The notes under the pieces were generated by a model. That model was not told where the DNA came from. It did no database searches and saw nothing but the letters and a program-made list of their open reading frames with translations. Positions 23,878 to 32,638 of a stretch of 64,000 bases of DNA are shown here, piece after piece (position 1 is the stretch's first letter; each line of letters opens with the position of its first letter). The DNA comes from a virus, in IMG/VR virus record IMGVR_UViG_3300049433_000139, positions 1 to 64,000 of that record; one strand, 5' to 3'. A program made the position numbers and the translations under genes.

Positions 23878-24244
23878 GAATATGACAATCGAACAAAACG
23901 ACGGTCCCGGCCGGCGCGAGCGTATTCGCCTTCAGCACCGATTTGACCACGGCACCCACCACGATCGCGTCGCCCGGTAGCAGCGCGGTCACACCAAGCG
24001 CATTGAGTGGCCCGGCCGCGACCAGCCATCGTTCGTCATTTTCGAGGACGTTGCCGCCCTGCATCTGTTTCCATGTGAATTCGACCCTGGCGGCAAAGGT
24101 AGGATAGTCCGTGGGTGTAAGCGTAGGCGCGTAATCGGTGCCCGAGCTGGTCACGCGACGAACGGACGCGGCGGCGCCGAATTCTTGAATCATCTCGTCG
24201 GCGTCGTCGCGGCTTTCTAGGTAGTCGAATGTGTCAACAGCCAT
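23870..24244 (-). CDS. Head-tail stopper/adaptor-like protein
   Basis: 124 residues, beta-rich, with a helical N-terminus (DYLESRDDADEMIQEFGAAA), then RVEFTWKQMQGGNVLENDER. Size and position between DnaT-like adaptor and gp10-like gene fit a stopper or completion protein. Sequence alone does not prove it. Confidence 0.6.
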   Translation of the reverse strand: MAVDTFDYLESRDDADEMIQEFGAAASVRRVTSSGTDYAPTLTPTDYPTFAARVEFTWKQMQGGNVLENDERWLVAAGPLNALGVTALLPGDAIVVGAVVKSVLKANTLAPAGTVVLFDCHIRV

Positions 24245-24286
24245 ATGCGCGATCCCGTATCCCGTGGAAATATACGCGAGTGCGCA

Positions 24287-24661
24287 TCACAGCAGCTCCA
24301 GATGCCAAGTCCACTCAACGTGTTCGATTCCATCGTCGCTGAAATGCGGATCATGGACGAGCGAGCCGAATGAATAGATTGTTGAATGGTAAACGCCTCG
24401 CGGCGAAAGTCCGTTGGCGATATAAAAAGCGGGCATTGCCGTTACTTCGTGCCCGCCAGTGCGTTTCAAACGCATCTTGAACATACGCGCCAGCCAATCA
24501 TCGCAACGGTCTTTGTAGTTATCGTTTCGGCCGAACATCTGATCAAATGGCGGGACCATCCACAACGGAATATCAAGCAACGATGCGACGCATGCTGCAA
24601 AGCAATTACCGTTTCCGATACCTTCTGGCGAATATAGTCGATCCTGCTTGACGGGTCTCAC
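24287..24661 (-). CDS. Papain-like cysteine peptidase-type protein
   Basis: 124 residues. It begins RPVKQDRLYSPEGIGNGNCF and continues AACVASLLDIPLWMVPPF. GNC-x-x-A-C at a helix start, then GVYHSTIY and LVHDPHFS, give a plausible Cys-His-Asp set of a C39/papain-like fold. Such proteins are common in phage head operons without a known target; capsid or host-protein processing are both possible. Confidence 0.6.
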   Translation of the reverse strand: MRPVKQDRLYSPEGIGNGNCFAACVASLLDIPLWMVPPFDQMFGRNDNYKDRCDDWLARMFKMRLKRTGGHEVTAMPAFYIANGLSPRGVYHSTIYSFGSLVHDPHFSDDGIEHVEWTWHLELL

Positions 24662-25221
24662 GCCCGCACCAGCCGCACGTTCCCGCTGCTCGCGCCCGGC
24701 GTGCTCGTCACGAGGCCGCGCAGAATTCCCTCAATAACCATGTAGCGGTCCACGGCCGGCGCACCGTCTATGTACGTTATATCCTTGCGCAACGGCCCTA
24801 CCGACTTCCCGATGCTTTTAATCTGCCCGCCGCGGACCAGTGTCGGCTCCATATCCGCGCCGCCCAAGGCGAGCAAAGCGGCTTCCATGGCGGCATGCTG
24901 CACTTGGAGTGGCACCGTCGTGCTGGGGATCTGAAATCCGTTGATATCTACCAATGGATACTGCATTGAGCGGTGCCAAGGGTCTCGGCTACCGTCCAGT
25001 CGAGGCCACGCAAGCGCTTGCGTTTGGGTAACGGTCAAACCAACCCATCGCGCCCGGTATTGGTTTTCCAGGTAAGCGGTCCCCTTGCGTGCCGCAGCCT
25101 CTTTGACTGCCGTAGCGCCGGTCCACGCTGTCACGCCCCGAGCGGAGAAGTACGTATCGGCGTCCGTAATGGCGAAATATGACTCTGCCGCTACGTCACC
25201 CGCTGTGCTATTAAGCGCCAT
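24658..25221 (-). CDS. Head-tail adaptor annotated as DnaT-like in related phages
   Basis: 187 residues. The pattern ADTYFSARGVTAWTGATAVK, then AYLENQYRARWVG and QALAWPRLDGS, is the phage family often called putative DnaT-like ssDNA-binding. In head operons it acts as the first connector on the portal. It overlaps the cysteine-peptidase-like gene by 4 bases. Confidence 0.72.
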   Translation of the reverse strand: MALNSTAGDVAAESYFAITDADTYFSARGVTAWTGATAVKEAAARKGTAYLENQYRARWVGLTVTQTQALAWPRLDGSRDPWHRSMQYPLVDINGFQIPSTTVPLQVQHAAMEAALLALGGADMEPTLVRGGQIKSIGKSVGPLRKDITYIDGAPAVDRYMVIEGILRGLVTSTPGASSGNVRLVRA

Positions 25222-25230
25222 TTCTGCCCC

Positions 25231-25740
25231 TTACGCTGCCGGCGCGAGTTGCGTCCAAAGCGGCTGCGCCTTGGTCCCGGTATTGATGTAGAGCGTGCCC
25301 GCCGTAATATTGGTATAGCGCGAACCGATGCCAGCGACGCCCTCGCCAGTAGCCGGCGGGGTGCCATCCGTGTAATCGACCGGAGCGCCCGCGCCGATGT
25401 ACTCCTTGACGTCGCCGACGGTGCCGTTTGCCGGCACGTGCGCAAGCAGGGCAGCCGCCGCAGCGGCGGCCAGCGTTTCCGCAGCGGTTGGGAAGTCTAC
25501 AGGCGCAGCGCTGTATGTCAGAAACCCTGTAAGCGCCTCAACCTGATATCGCGTGTCGGCAGCAAACGGTCCAACCAGAACTGTCGCACTCGCGGCAACC
25601 GCAGTAAGGCCGGGAGTATCGCCGATATATGAGATAAAAGGAAACAGGCGACCACTCGAAAGCGCATCCGCAACAATAGTGAGTTGTTGCCCGGCGGGAA
25701 GGGTGATCGTCTGCCATGAACCTTGAAAAACAGTGGTCAT
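25231..25740 (-). CDS. Head-operon structural protein of unknown role
   Basis: 169 residues from ATG at 25740 (ATGA overlap with the upstream gene). It is beta-rich at the start (WQTITLPAGQQLTIVADALS), with a helical Ala-rich middle (AAETLAAAAAAALLAHV) and a Gly/Thr-rich end (YTNITAGTLYINTGTKAQPL). A head fibre or decoration protein is possible. The longer reading from 25809 has no support. Confidence 0.55.
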   Translation of the reverse strand: MTTVFQGSWQTITLPAGQQLTIVADALSSGRLFPFISYIGDTPGLTAVAASATVLVGPFAADTRYQVEALTGFLTYSAAPVDFPTAAETLAAAAAAALLAHVPANGTVGDVKEYIGAGAPVDYTDGTPPATGEGVAGIGSRYTNITAGTLYINTGTKAQPLWTQLAPAA

Positions 25741-25973
25741 GTGATTTCCTTTTTGATGCCTGCCACGGTGCCGAAAAATGCCCCGACCATCGCCGGTAAA
25801 AGCATCCACGGGTCATTGACGAAGTTAATGGCGGCATAGCCGCTCAAAGCGATGATGCCCGCCGCGTAAATTCCAGCCGCACCCCGGCTGCATTTGCCTA
25901 TCGCGGTCGTGTATCGTGCATAGAGGAAATCAAGCACGAACACGGATATCAAGACGAGCAAAGCGTTACCCAT
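25737..25973 (-). CDS. Small integral membrane protein
   Basis: 78 residues from ATG at 25973 (TGATG with the SprT-like gene). Three hydrophobic helices: about 2-18, 30-45 and 52-70. It lies within the head operon, where membrane proteins are unusual. No family recognised. Confidence 0.6.
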   Translation of the reverse strand: MGNALLVLISVFVLDFLYARYTTAIGKCSRGAAGIYAAGIIALSGYAAINFVNDPWMLLPAMVGAFFGTVAGIKKEIT

Positions 25974-26338
25974 CAATAAAACGCTTTCGGGTCGAATCCG
26001 TGATGTTTGCAAACCTGGGCGGCATACTTGCGAAACGGTACGTTGTGCGTGTCACCGCCACCGCGCAGGCTTTCCATCCCGGTCGCTTCAAGATGAAGGT
26101 GAATCATTTCGTGTGCCATAAAGCGCATTAACGTCCATGTGTGCCCAATTGAAATAGTCGACGCCGTAATCGTGTGCCGTTTTCCATCCCACTGATATCT
26201 CCCAAATTCTTTCTTGTTTCGAGAAAGTTTGAATCCCACTTCCTCGGATTCGGGCAAATTCCATCGGTTAAATGGTGGCGTAAGGCGCAGAAAATCATAT
26301 GACGCCGCCAGCGTTTCCGGATTGAGTGGCAGCGCCAT
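25973..26338 (-). CDS. SprT-like zinc metallopeptidase
   Basis: 121 residues. HEMIH at 76-80 is the zinc-binding HExxH helix, and FRKYAAQVCKHHGFDPKAF follows as in SprT-like proteins. The N-terminal part has the ...FNRWNLP...F-G-R-Y-Q-W strand. Phage SprT-like genes are widespread; DNA-protein crosslink or capsid processing roles are speculative. Confidence 0.75.
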   Translation of the reverse strand: MALPLNPETLAASYDFLRLTPPFNRWNLPESEEVGFKLSRNKKEFGRYQWDGKRHTITASTISIGHTWTLMRFMAHEMIHLHLEATGMESLRGGGDTHNVPFRKYAAQVCKHHGFDPKAFY

Positions 26339-26343
26339 GGTCG

Positions 26344-26646
26344 TCAGCCTCGCGACTTCAACTTAGCTTCAATAACGTCGATCGCTTGGCGCTTGTTCTC
26401 AACTGCGCGACCGGATACCACGGCAGCGAGTTGTCGAAGCGGTCCTGCGTCCTGCGAACGCCAGTCGGCAGGCAATTTGGCAAGTAGGTCGACAGGAGGA
26501 ACCGGCAGGGCAGGAAGCGGAGGCAACGCGGGCGCGGGCGGCGGCTCTGTCCACGGCTCGTGCTGCGCAGGGTCAAAGTCAGACTCATTGATGACACAGA
26601 AGCCGTCACCACGTTTGATCTTAACTGTCGGGCAGATATCGGACAT
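26344..26646 (-). CDS. Pro-rich small protein, first gene of head-joining operon
   Basis: 100 residues with AAGGAG 8 bases before ATG. It begins MSDICPTVKIKRGDGFCVIN, then ESDFDPAQHEPW. A Pro/Ala linker (about 33-55) and a helical end (LRQLAAVVSGRAVENKRQAI) follow. The opening V-I-N-E-S-D-F-D is common in phage head operons, but its function is unknown to me. Confidence 0.62.
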   Translation of the reverse strand: MSDICPTVKIKRGDGFCVINESDFDPAQHEPWTEPPPAPALPPLPALPVPPVDLLAKLPADWRSQDAGPLRQLAAVVSGRAVENKRQAIDVIEAKLKSRG

Positions 26647-26674
26647 TTAGTCTCCTTGATGGACTCTATGAAGC

Positions 26675-26695
26675 GGGGCGGTTTTGACGCGCCCC
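26675..26695 (-). promoter_or_regulatory. Leader hairpin upstream of the head-joining operon
   Basis: GGGGCG (26675-26680) pairs with CGCCCC (26690-26695) over a 9-base loop. It falls between the P5 transcription start and the ribosome site. There is no T-run, so it is not a typical terminator. It may stabilise the mRNA or end the upstream coat transcript. Confidence 0.4.
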
Positions 26696-26715
26696 ACTCT
26701 TAGAACCCATTTGCA

Positions 26716-26743
26716 AACCTACAACCGATTTGCAAAAAGTCAA
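26716..26743 (-). promoter_or_regulatory. Dispersed-type promoter P5, drives head-joining operon
   Basis: -35 TTGACT (26738-26743), 16-base spacer with TTTTGCAAAT, -10 TAGGTT (26716-26721), leftward. A second TTTGCAAA palindrome overlaps the -10 (26710-26717), so two adjacent operator-like boxes are present. Confidence 0.82.
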
Positions 26744-26746
26744 CAG

Positions 26747-27922
26747 TTATGCGCCGATCAGAACGCCAGCATAACGGGGCATAATCATCTTAACGCCCCA
26801 CGCCAGGTTCACTTCGTAACGAAGCTGGCGCTTCTGCCGATACAGAGCGAACTCATACGCGATGCCCGAAACGGGATCGACGATGACTTCGACCTGATCC
26901 GCACTGTCTCCACCTTCCGGCATGGCCGGCGCGCGGGTAGCGAGCTGGATAGCCGAACGATGGAAGAACATATTACGGGTCGTCGCCGCAATGGTCGTGA
27001 TGACCACGGCAGACGCGGCCAGGGCCACCTTAAGGCCCGGTTCCGCGATAATCAGCGTTCCGGCGCCGGTCGCGACGTTGGTGTCACCTTGCACAACCAG
27101 GTACTTGTTGGTGTCACCGGCAAACGTGATGATGTCACCCGCGATGATGGTGCCAGTGCCGGCGTCGGCCATGGTGATCGACGTGGTGCCGACTGCGTAG
27201 CCGGTCGCGTCGGTCGTAGCCGAGCCGTTATTGGTGCCGACGGTAACAGCCGCCTTGACCTGTGCCGACTCGTGGAGTGCCCAATTCTGCACGACACCAA
27301 GCGATCCGGTGCGGAGCAGTGCATCGCTGCCCGCCTCGTTCACTTTGAACAAGGTGGACTGCTTGCCGCGGATGTTGGTCGCGGCGTTGTCGCCGAGAAC
27401 CATATGACGGTCGGACTGCGGAGCGCCGTTGGCATTGAGGATTTTCGTCGAATTGGCGAAATCCGACAAGTCAGCGGCGGTGCCGAACGGCGTGGTGTTG
27501 AAAGTGCCATAGGCGCGACTGGCATAGATATGCAGCGCCGCGAGATCGGCTTCAACCTCGTTGGTCAAGGTACGCAAGCACTGCGCGATACGGTCGCGAT
27601 TGATGGTCGCGAGCGAACCGGAAACGCCCTTGGATTCCTCGCCGGTGATGCCAAACGGCACCGAACGAGCTTTGGTAATCGTCATATCGACGTAGTTGAT
27701 CGTCTGATTCGGGGCAGACGCCGAAACGTTGTCCACAGTCAGATTTTCGGCCGCCATCGCGCCGACAACCGGCGAACGGACAACCTGGTCGATGGCGGCA
27801 CGTTCCGCCGAAAAGTCCTGCGACACGGCACGGACAAATCCGACCTGTTCGCGAGCAACAACGTCCATTGCCTCGTAAATGGTGGGAATCAGCCCCGTAA
27901 GAGTGGTGGTGGTCTTGGTCAT
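26747..27922 (-). CDS. Major capsid protein, P22 coat-like
   Basis: 391 residues. P22 gp5-type features: TGLIPTIYEAMDVVAREQVG at the N-terminus, NQTINYVDMTITKARSVPFG, then a long helix (INRDRIAQCLRTLTNEVEAD) and RNMFFHRSAIQLATRAP near the end. Residues about 240-310 (DIITFAGDTNKYLVVQGDTN) correspond to the surface I-domain of P22-like coats. It follows the scaffold gene. This is the shell protein of the icosahedral head. Confidence 0.88.
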   Translation of the reverse strand: MTKTTTTLTGLIPTIYEAMDVVAREQVGFVRAVSQDFSAERAAIDQVVRSPVVGAMAAENLTVDNVSASAPNQTINYVDMTITKARSVPFGITGEESKGVSGSLATINRDRIAQCLRTLTNEVEADLAALHIYASRAYGTFNTTPFGTAADLSDFANSTKILNANGAPQSDRHMVLGDNAATNIRGKQSTLFKVNEAGSDALLRTGSLGVVQNWALHESAQVKAAVTVGTNNGSATTDATGYAVGTTSITMADAGTGTIIAGDIITFAGDTNKYLVVQGDTNVATGAGTLIIAEPGLKVALAASAVVITTIAATTRNMFFHRSAIQLATRAPAMPEGGDSADQVEVIVDPVSGIAYEFALYRQKRQLRYEVNLAWGVKMIMPRYAGVLIGA

Positions 27923-27979
27923 AGTAGTGTCAGCCTTTCGTGCTGTTCATGGATGCGGGGCCGTAGTGGCGTGCCGCGG

Positions 27980-28744
27980 TTAATCGACGACCTTGAATCC
28001 GGCTTTCATCTTCTCAGCGCGTTCGGTCGAGCCGAGCGCGTGGAATTCCGCCAGTGTCAGAGTCTTTGCGCCGGATCCCCCGCCGCCCTTCGGTGGCGTC
28101 CCGCCACCCGCGCCCGTGCCTTCAAAGAAGTTCGGGAATTCCTTCATGATTTCTTTTACGAGATCGTCGTAATTGGCGAGGCCGTTGGACAACGAACCAA
28201 CCATCGGTTTGCCGTCGGCGTCGAGAATGGAAGAACTGGCGCTACCTGCGTCGTCGAATTCGATTTTGACGCGATCTCCAAAAAGCTTCGGAGCGCCCTT
28301 GAGTCCCTGCTCGTTGGCCTTCGCCTTGATAAGCGCGGTGGCGAGTGACGTATTGACCACGGCCTGCTCGGCGATCTTGAGCGCGGACTGCCGCTGCTTT
28401 TCTGCCGTGCTGATCTTGCCGTCGTATTCGAGCTTCTGGTCGCCGAGTTTCTTGGCGAGCACTTCGTCGAACTTGCCGGCCTTGATGGCGAGTTGTTCCG
28501 CCTTGGTGCGCTCGGCGGCGAGCATCTCGTCGATTTCCTCCGGCGACTTACCAAGCCGTTCCCACGCGGCAACCTTGTCCTTGGCGGCCTTGTTCAAACC
28601 GCGCTCGGATTCTAGGGCGCGCTTCAAGCCGGTGGTGTCCTCGATTTCGAAATCGAGATGAAACTTTCCGTCTTTCGGCACATACGCGCCGCGCACGGCT
28701 TCGGGAACGGATTCGAGGGTATCAACTATTGCAGCCAAGGCCAT
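27980..28744 (-). CDS. Scaffolding protein
   Basis: 254 residues. After a short N-terminal domain there is a long charged helical region (about 40-135, GLNKAAKDKVAAWERLGKSP). Then come a small domain around LDADGKPMVGSLSNGLANYD and a Gly-rich linker (GTGAGGGTPPKGGGGSGAK). Low complexity and position directly before the coat gene fit a head scaffold of the GP20 type. The 65-bp gap upstream contains a CCGGC-GCCGG hairpin. Confidence 0.78.
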   Translation of the reverse strand: MALAAIVDTLESVPEAVRGAYVPKDGKFHLDFEIEDTTGLKRALESERGLNKAAKDKVAAWERLGKSPEEIDEMLAAERTKAEQLAIKAGKFDEVLAKKLGDQKLEYDGKISTAEKQRQSALKIAEQAVVNTSLATALIKAKANEQGLKGAPKLFGDRVKIEFDDAGSASSSILDADGKPMVGSLSNGLANYDDLVKEIMKEFPNFFEGTGAGGGTPPKGGGGSGAKTLTLAEFHALGSTERAEKMKAGFKVVD

Positions 28745-28809
28745 TTAAGCATCCCGCTTTTTAGAACCGGCATCCCGCCGGCAAGGTGGTTCGTCGCGGG
28801 TGATACGCG

Positions 28810-29898
28810 TTACGCATACTTCGCCCGCAATTGTTCGGTAGTGAGCGGCCGGCCAGACTGGTCGAGCAGGTCGCGAAAATTGATCTTGCCGCGGCGCCAC
28901 AGGTCCGCTTTACCCACGCCAAGCACAGTGTCTTGCCGCGTCTCGGACTGTTTCTTTAACCACGCTTCAAAAGTGAGACTGGCGGGCTTCTGACCGTCCA
29001 TGGTGGCACGCGTTGTTTGCGGGACTTCGTCAATTGGAATGCCTAGGTCGCGGAAACTCTTGAGCACAGGAATGGAAGTCGAACGGCAGCCGCGATGCAA
29101 TTTTCCCGGCCCTTCAAGCCACGGCGGCCCGCCATCCTTGGAGAAATGATCGGGCGTGTTGCTGTAGAGGTGCTTGTCGCGCGTGATGCACCAAACGGAC
29201 GTTCGCGTATCCAGGGTGGCGTGCCACTGCAGCGACGTAATCAGGTCGTCGTTTTCCACATACATCGCTTCGCGGCCGACGTTAGCTGCGGTTTGCACGG
29301 ACGACCGCACTAGGCTTTCCGCAGAGCGCCGGCTGATTTCCATGATGCCGCGCTGGCCGGTCTTACCGCGCAGGCGCTCGATTAGCTTCGCGTTGGGTTC
29401 GCCGAGTGCGACGCCTTTGCGCATCTCGTCTGCAAACCGATTAGACAAGCCGGCAGCCTGACGGCCCCACCACTCCTGCGAGGACGCGCCTTGGATAAAG
29501 ACATTGCCGACCAAGTTCTGCAGTGCTGCGCGAGTCAAACCAGCGTCGGCGAAAGTCGCTTGCATCGCCGTGTTCATGGTATCGCCGGTCCAAGTCGATT
29601 CCTGGTCAATGATTTCCCGAATCTCGCGCGTCATTAGCGTGGACACGTCGCGATAGCCGCTCTTGATCGCGCTGCGCACTTCCGTAAGCAGTTTATCCAA
29701 GCGAGCACGCTGCTTGATGGCCTGCGTGACGCCAGTCGGATCGACCTTCGCCAGTTGGCCGACTAATTCGCTTTCAAGTTCACGCAAAAACACGGCGACC
29801 TTATCGCGCGTGCCCGCCTCAAGTCGCAGCAAGTCGATCGCCCGTTCGGTAAACAGGTCGACTAGCGCGTCGTTGGTGGAAAGCGTTGTGGTGGTCAA
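28810..29898 (-). CDS. Mu gpF/SPP1 gp7-like minor head protein
   Basis: 362 residues. The N-terminal half is helical (LLRLEAGTRDKVAVFLRELE). The core ESLVRSSVQTAANVGREAMY then LQWHATLDTRTSVWCITRD, CRSTSIPVL is the MuF signature. The family helps head morphogenesis and may be injected. A 4-base overlap with the portal gene is typical. Confidence 0.85.
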   Translation of the reverse strand: MTTTTLSTNDALVDLFTERAIDLLRLEAGTRDKVAVFLRELESELVGQLAKVDPTGVTQAIKQRARLDKLLTEVRSAIKSGYRDVSTLMTREIREIIDQESTWTGDTMNTAMQATFADAGLTRAALQNLVGNVFIQGASSQEWWGRQAAGLSNRFADEMRKGVALGEPNAKLIERLRGKTGQRGIMEISRRSAESLVRSSVQTAANVGREAMYVENDDLITSLQWHATLDTRTSVWCITRDKHLYSNTPDHFSKDGGPPWLEGPGKLHRGCRSTSIPVLKSFRDLGIPIDEVPQTTRATMDGQKPASLTFEAWLKKQSETRQDTVLGVGKADLWRRGKINFRDLLDQSGRPLTTEQLRAKYA

Positions 29899-31346
29899 AC
29901 CGCACCGCCCGCGTTAGGTGACGCGTGCAGGTCCATGCCTTGACCGGGCGGAACTGCAAGCGTCGGGGCTTCGTCCAAAAGACGTTGCGCTTCCACTTCG
30001 GGATCGAAGGCCGGGCCGAGATAATCACGGCGCTGCATTTCATCCCACAGCGTCTCTCTAGAAATATCGCCGTTCGCGCGGGCAGCAATGAGCTGTTGCA
30101 AATCGCCACGCAGGGACGAAACGCCGAAATCTTTATTGACTTCGATCTCTCCGCCACTGCCGGGCGCAAGTCCGATGTACTCGCCCATGTATCCGAAGGC
30201 AGTTTCGATCGCGTCCTCAAGGGCACGCGCCATCATAGCGAGAGGCGAATTCTCTTTCGAGTCGTCGCGGATTTCGCCAGTGGCAGACTGTTTACCGGGT
30301 TTGTTGACGAGCAATTGAAGGCCCATAGCCTCCATTTGCCTTTCCAAATTTTCTAAATCCTTGTCGCCGGCACCGATCGCTGCGCCGGAATGTTCCGTAT
30401 AAGTAAGCTTTGCGTTGGGATTGGACGTCCGAATCATCTCGTTCGCGCCAAGAACGAATTTATCTTCCGAATCGAACCCGGCGCCGAACAGGATTGCCAC
30501 GCGTGCCGTATGGAGAATGTTGCGCTGGTCGCTCTGCGACTGCCAATGCGCGACGTTGGTATCCGCCAGCTTTTCTAGCGGGGGCGAAAACGTCATGAAC
30601 CCTGTTCGGTTCGCGTAGAACGGCACAAGCGTGATCTTCTGCAGACTGTTCGTGCCGTTCTCGTGCGGAATCCACTCGTCTCCCTGGTCACCGCTTGGTG
30701 ACTTGCGGAACGTTTGCCAGGTGCCAGGTTCGATTACGCGAATCTGCTCGATTTCTTTTTCTAGATACGGACCATCCTCTTCGGTCACGCATTCCAAAAT
30801 ACGAACCTGAGTCAGCGTCTCCGCGCCGTTGATGGTGGTTGACTTCCAACCGATCAATCGTTCGACAGGGATGTGGACAAGATACGGCCGCCACTTTGTT
30901 GCGATGTAGTCGGCCTTGGTGGCGGGCTGCTTGTCGGCGCGTGTTGGGGGTGGTGGGGCGTCTACCAGGATGTAGCCACCGCCGACTTGCAGGCCGTCAT
31001 AGAGCAAATCGCGAGCAAAGAGATTCAAATGGCGCCCGGTTGAGTCGATATCTTCCGCGAAGTCTTGCAGCGCTTGCGGTACGCTATCTGAAAGCTGAAT
31101 TTCCTTTTGGAAAACCTTGCCGGTCATATCCTCGGCGGTTTTTCCGAACGCGTTAAATAGCGTCGAGCGCGCTTTGCGGTTGTCATACGCCGCTTGCGTT
31201 TCAGCCGGTTCTTTCGGCAGATACAGCGTACCCGCCTCACGCATCGCCTTAGTGCCGCCCACAAGCGTGCGCGGTAACTTGGCCGCCGTAATCATTGCGC
31301 CTTGCGTCTTGGAGACCGTCGCAACTGATTTGTTCGCGTCGGTCAT
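29895..31346 (-). CDS. Portal protein (DUF4055 family)
   Basis: 483 residues. DUF4055 features: TLYLPKEPAETQAAYDNRKA, then ARSTLFNAFGKTAEDMTGKV and LLYDGLQVGGGYILVDAPPP, with DQRNILHTARVAILF near the stem. A dodecameric portal at one head vertex serves as the DNA channel. It overlaps the terminase and MuF genes by 4 bases each. Confidence 0.88.
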   Translation of the reverse strand: MTDANKSVATVSKTQGAMITAAKLPRTLVGGTKAMREAGTLYLPKEPAETQAAYDNRKARSTLFNAFGKTAEDMTGKVFQKEIQLSDSVPQALQDFAEDIDSTGRHLNLFARDLLYDGLQVGGGYILVDAPPPPTRADKQPATKADYIATKWRPYLVHIPVERLIGWKSTTINGAETLTQVRILECVTEEDGPYLEKEIEQIRVIEPGTWQTFRKSPSGDQGDEWIPHENGTNSLQKITLVPFYANRTGFMTFSPPLEKLADTNVAHWQSQSDQRNILHTARVAILFGAGFDSEDKFVLGANEMIRTSNPNAKLTYTEHSGAAIGAGDKDLENLERQMEAMGLQLLVNKPGKQSATGEIRDDSKENSPLAMMARALEDAIETAFGYMGEYIGLAPGSGGEIEVNKDFGVSSLRGDLQQLIAARANGDISRETLWDEMQRRDYLGPAFDPEVEAQRLLDEAPTLAVPPGQGMDLHASPNAGGAV

Positions 31347-32638
31347 ATAAGAAGCTCCCGCCGTGTGGTCGTATTCGCACGCCGCACGTTTTCCACGGCG
31401 TAGCGTTCGGCATCGATCGTGTGGTTGTTCTTATCTTCCAGTTCGGTCGTAATCTTGTTAGTTTTATTATCGATTTTATACGAGTACAATTTGTGCTCGT
31501 CGATCGTGTGGAAACAGTCCGGGTGAATCACGATGTCATACGACTGCAAGAACGTTACGCCGTCCTCGACCGAACCCGGACCCTTAATCGCTGCCGTCAT
31601 GCGCGGATAGCCGTTCCGCTGCATGTACGAAATTGTTTCAGGCCGTGCACTATCCGCTACAATCGGGATTCGCCGTGCGATAGACTGCCACTGTGGATCC
31701 CGCGCACGCGCAGGGGTCCAATCCGGATCGAGTTTGTCGAACAACGCGGGCGTACGATCAATTTCGCAACCGATCGCCCAAACCTCGCGCCAAACGTAAA
31801 GAGTTCGACCGATAATGAAGCAGATAAGTCCGACGGTCGGATCAACCGAAAAGCCCCAATCGCCGCCGCCGTAAAGCGTGGTCCCGGCGGGCGGAGAGTC
31901 GAACCGTTCCACTTTCCAGTTGTGCAAAACCTGCGCTTCTGAATTCTGTCGATAGCCGCCGCGCCAAATCCAATTGTATTTGTCAGTGTCGCGTAACTTG
32001 TCGCGTTCCATGTCCGCCCGCAGGCCCGGCGGAAACCACGGATGATCCTCATAGTTGACCGTGATGCATGCAAAGTCCGGATCATTCGCCGCCATGTTCT
32101 CACGAAAGAACTTGTCGACAGGATCGTCCGGAAATTCTGGATTCCACGAAAAGCGCTGTTGCGATCCGTCTGCGCGAAACGTCGGCGTGGCCAAATCAAG
32201 AGAACGCTGCGTTAGCGTCTGCGACTCTTCGTACCAGCCGCGCGTAAAGCCCTCTAACGATTTGATCGACGCGGCAGTATGGTTTTGTAGACCGCGGAAA
32301 ATCGCCAAACTGCCGGTATGCGGACAGACAATTTCGCGCTCGGTGATCTTGAACCACGGCGCGATCGGCCAAAGCTTTCCAGTATCGACGTCCACGGCTT
32401 TGAACGTATTTATTTTATCCTCAAGGAGCTGCTTAACTGAGTCCTTAATGCTGTTCTGGATTTCACGAACACATGCGAGACGCGTGTGTTCTGACCACAT
32501 TTCTTCAATCGACTGGCCGCCAAAGTAGTGACTCTTGGCACCGCCGCGCCCGCCTTTAGCGCCCTGATATCGCCGACCGGAGAGCAAAGGTACATAAGCG
32601 CGCGGCGTCGCCACCTCCAAGCAAAGGCCGTCAATCAT
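31343..32638 (-). CDS. Terminase large subunit
   Basis: 431 residues. ATPase: Walker A GGRGGAKSH (29-37) and WYEES as Walker B. Nuclease: GGDWGFSVDP around 250, ADSARPETI and KNNHTIDAERY near the C-terminus give the three acidic metal ligands. The layout is that of PBSX/Terminase_3-type packaging motors. It cuts and pumps DNA into the prohead. The overlap with the small subunit (4 bases) is normal. Confidence 0.92.
   Translation of the reverse strand: MIDGLCLEVATPRAYVPLLSGRRYQGAKGGRGGAKSHYFGGQSIEEMWSEHTRLACVREIQNSIKDSVKQLLEDKINTFKAVDVDTGKLWPIAPWFKITEREIVCPHTGSLAIFRGLQNHTAASIKSLEGFTRGWYEESQTLTQRSLDLATPTFRADGSQQRFSWNPEFPDDPVDKFFRENMAANDPDFACITVNYEDHPWFPPGLRADMERDKLRDTDKYNWIWRGGYRQNSEAQVLHNWKVERFDSPPAGTTLYGGGDWGFSVDPTVGLICFIIGRTLYVWREVWAIGCEIDRTPALFDKLDPDWTPARARDPQWQSIARRIPIVADSARPETISYMQRNGYPRMTAAIKGPGSVEDGVTFLQSYDIVIHPDCFHTIDEHKLYSYKIDNKTNKITTELEDKNNHTIDAERYAVENVRRANTTTRRELLI

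Noticed and set aside
26684-28348. 554-codon open frame on the + strand
   Set aside because: It lies fully antisense to the coat and scaffold genes, has shadow composition (Arg/His-rich, no domain) and no ribosome site.
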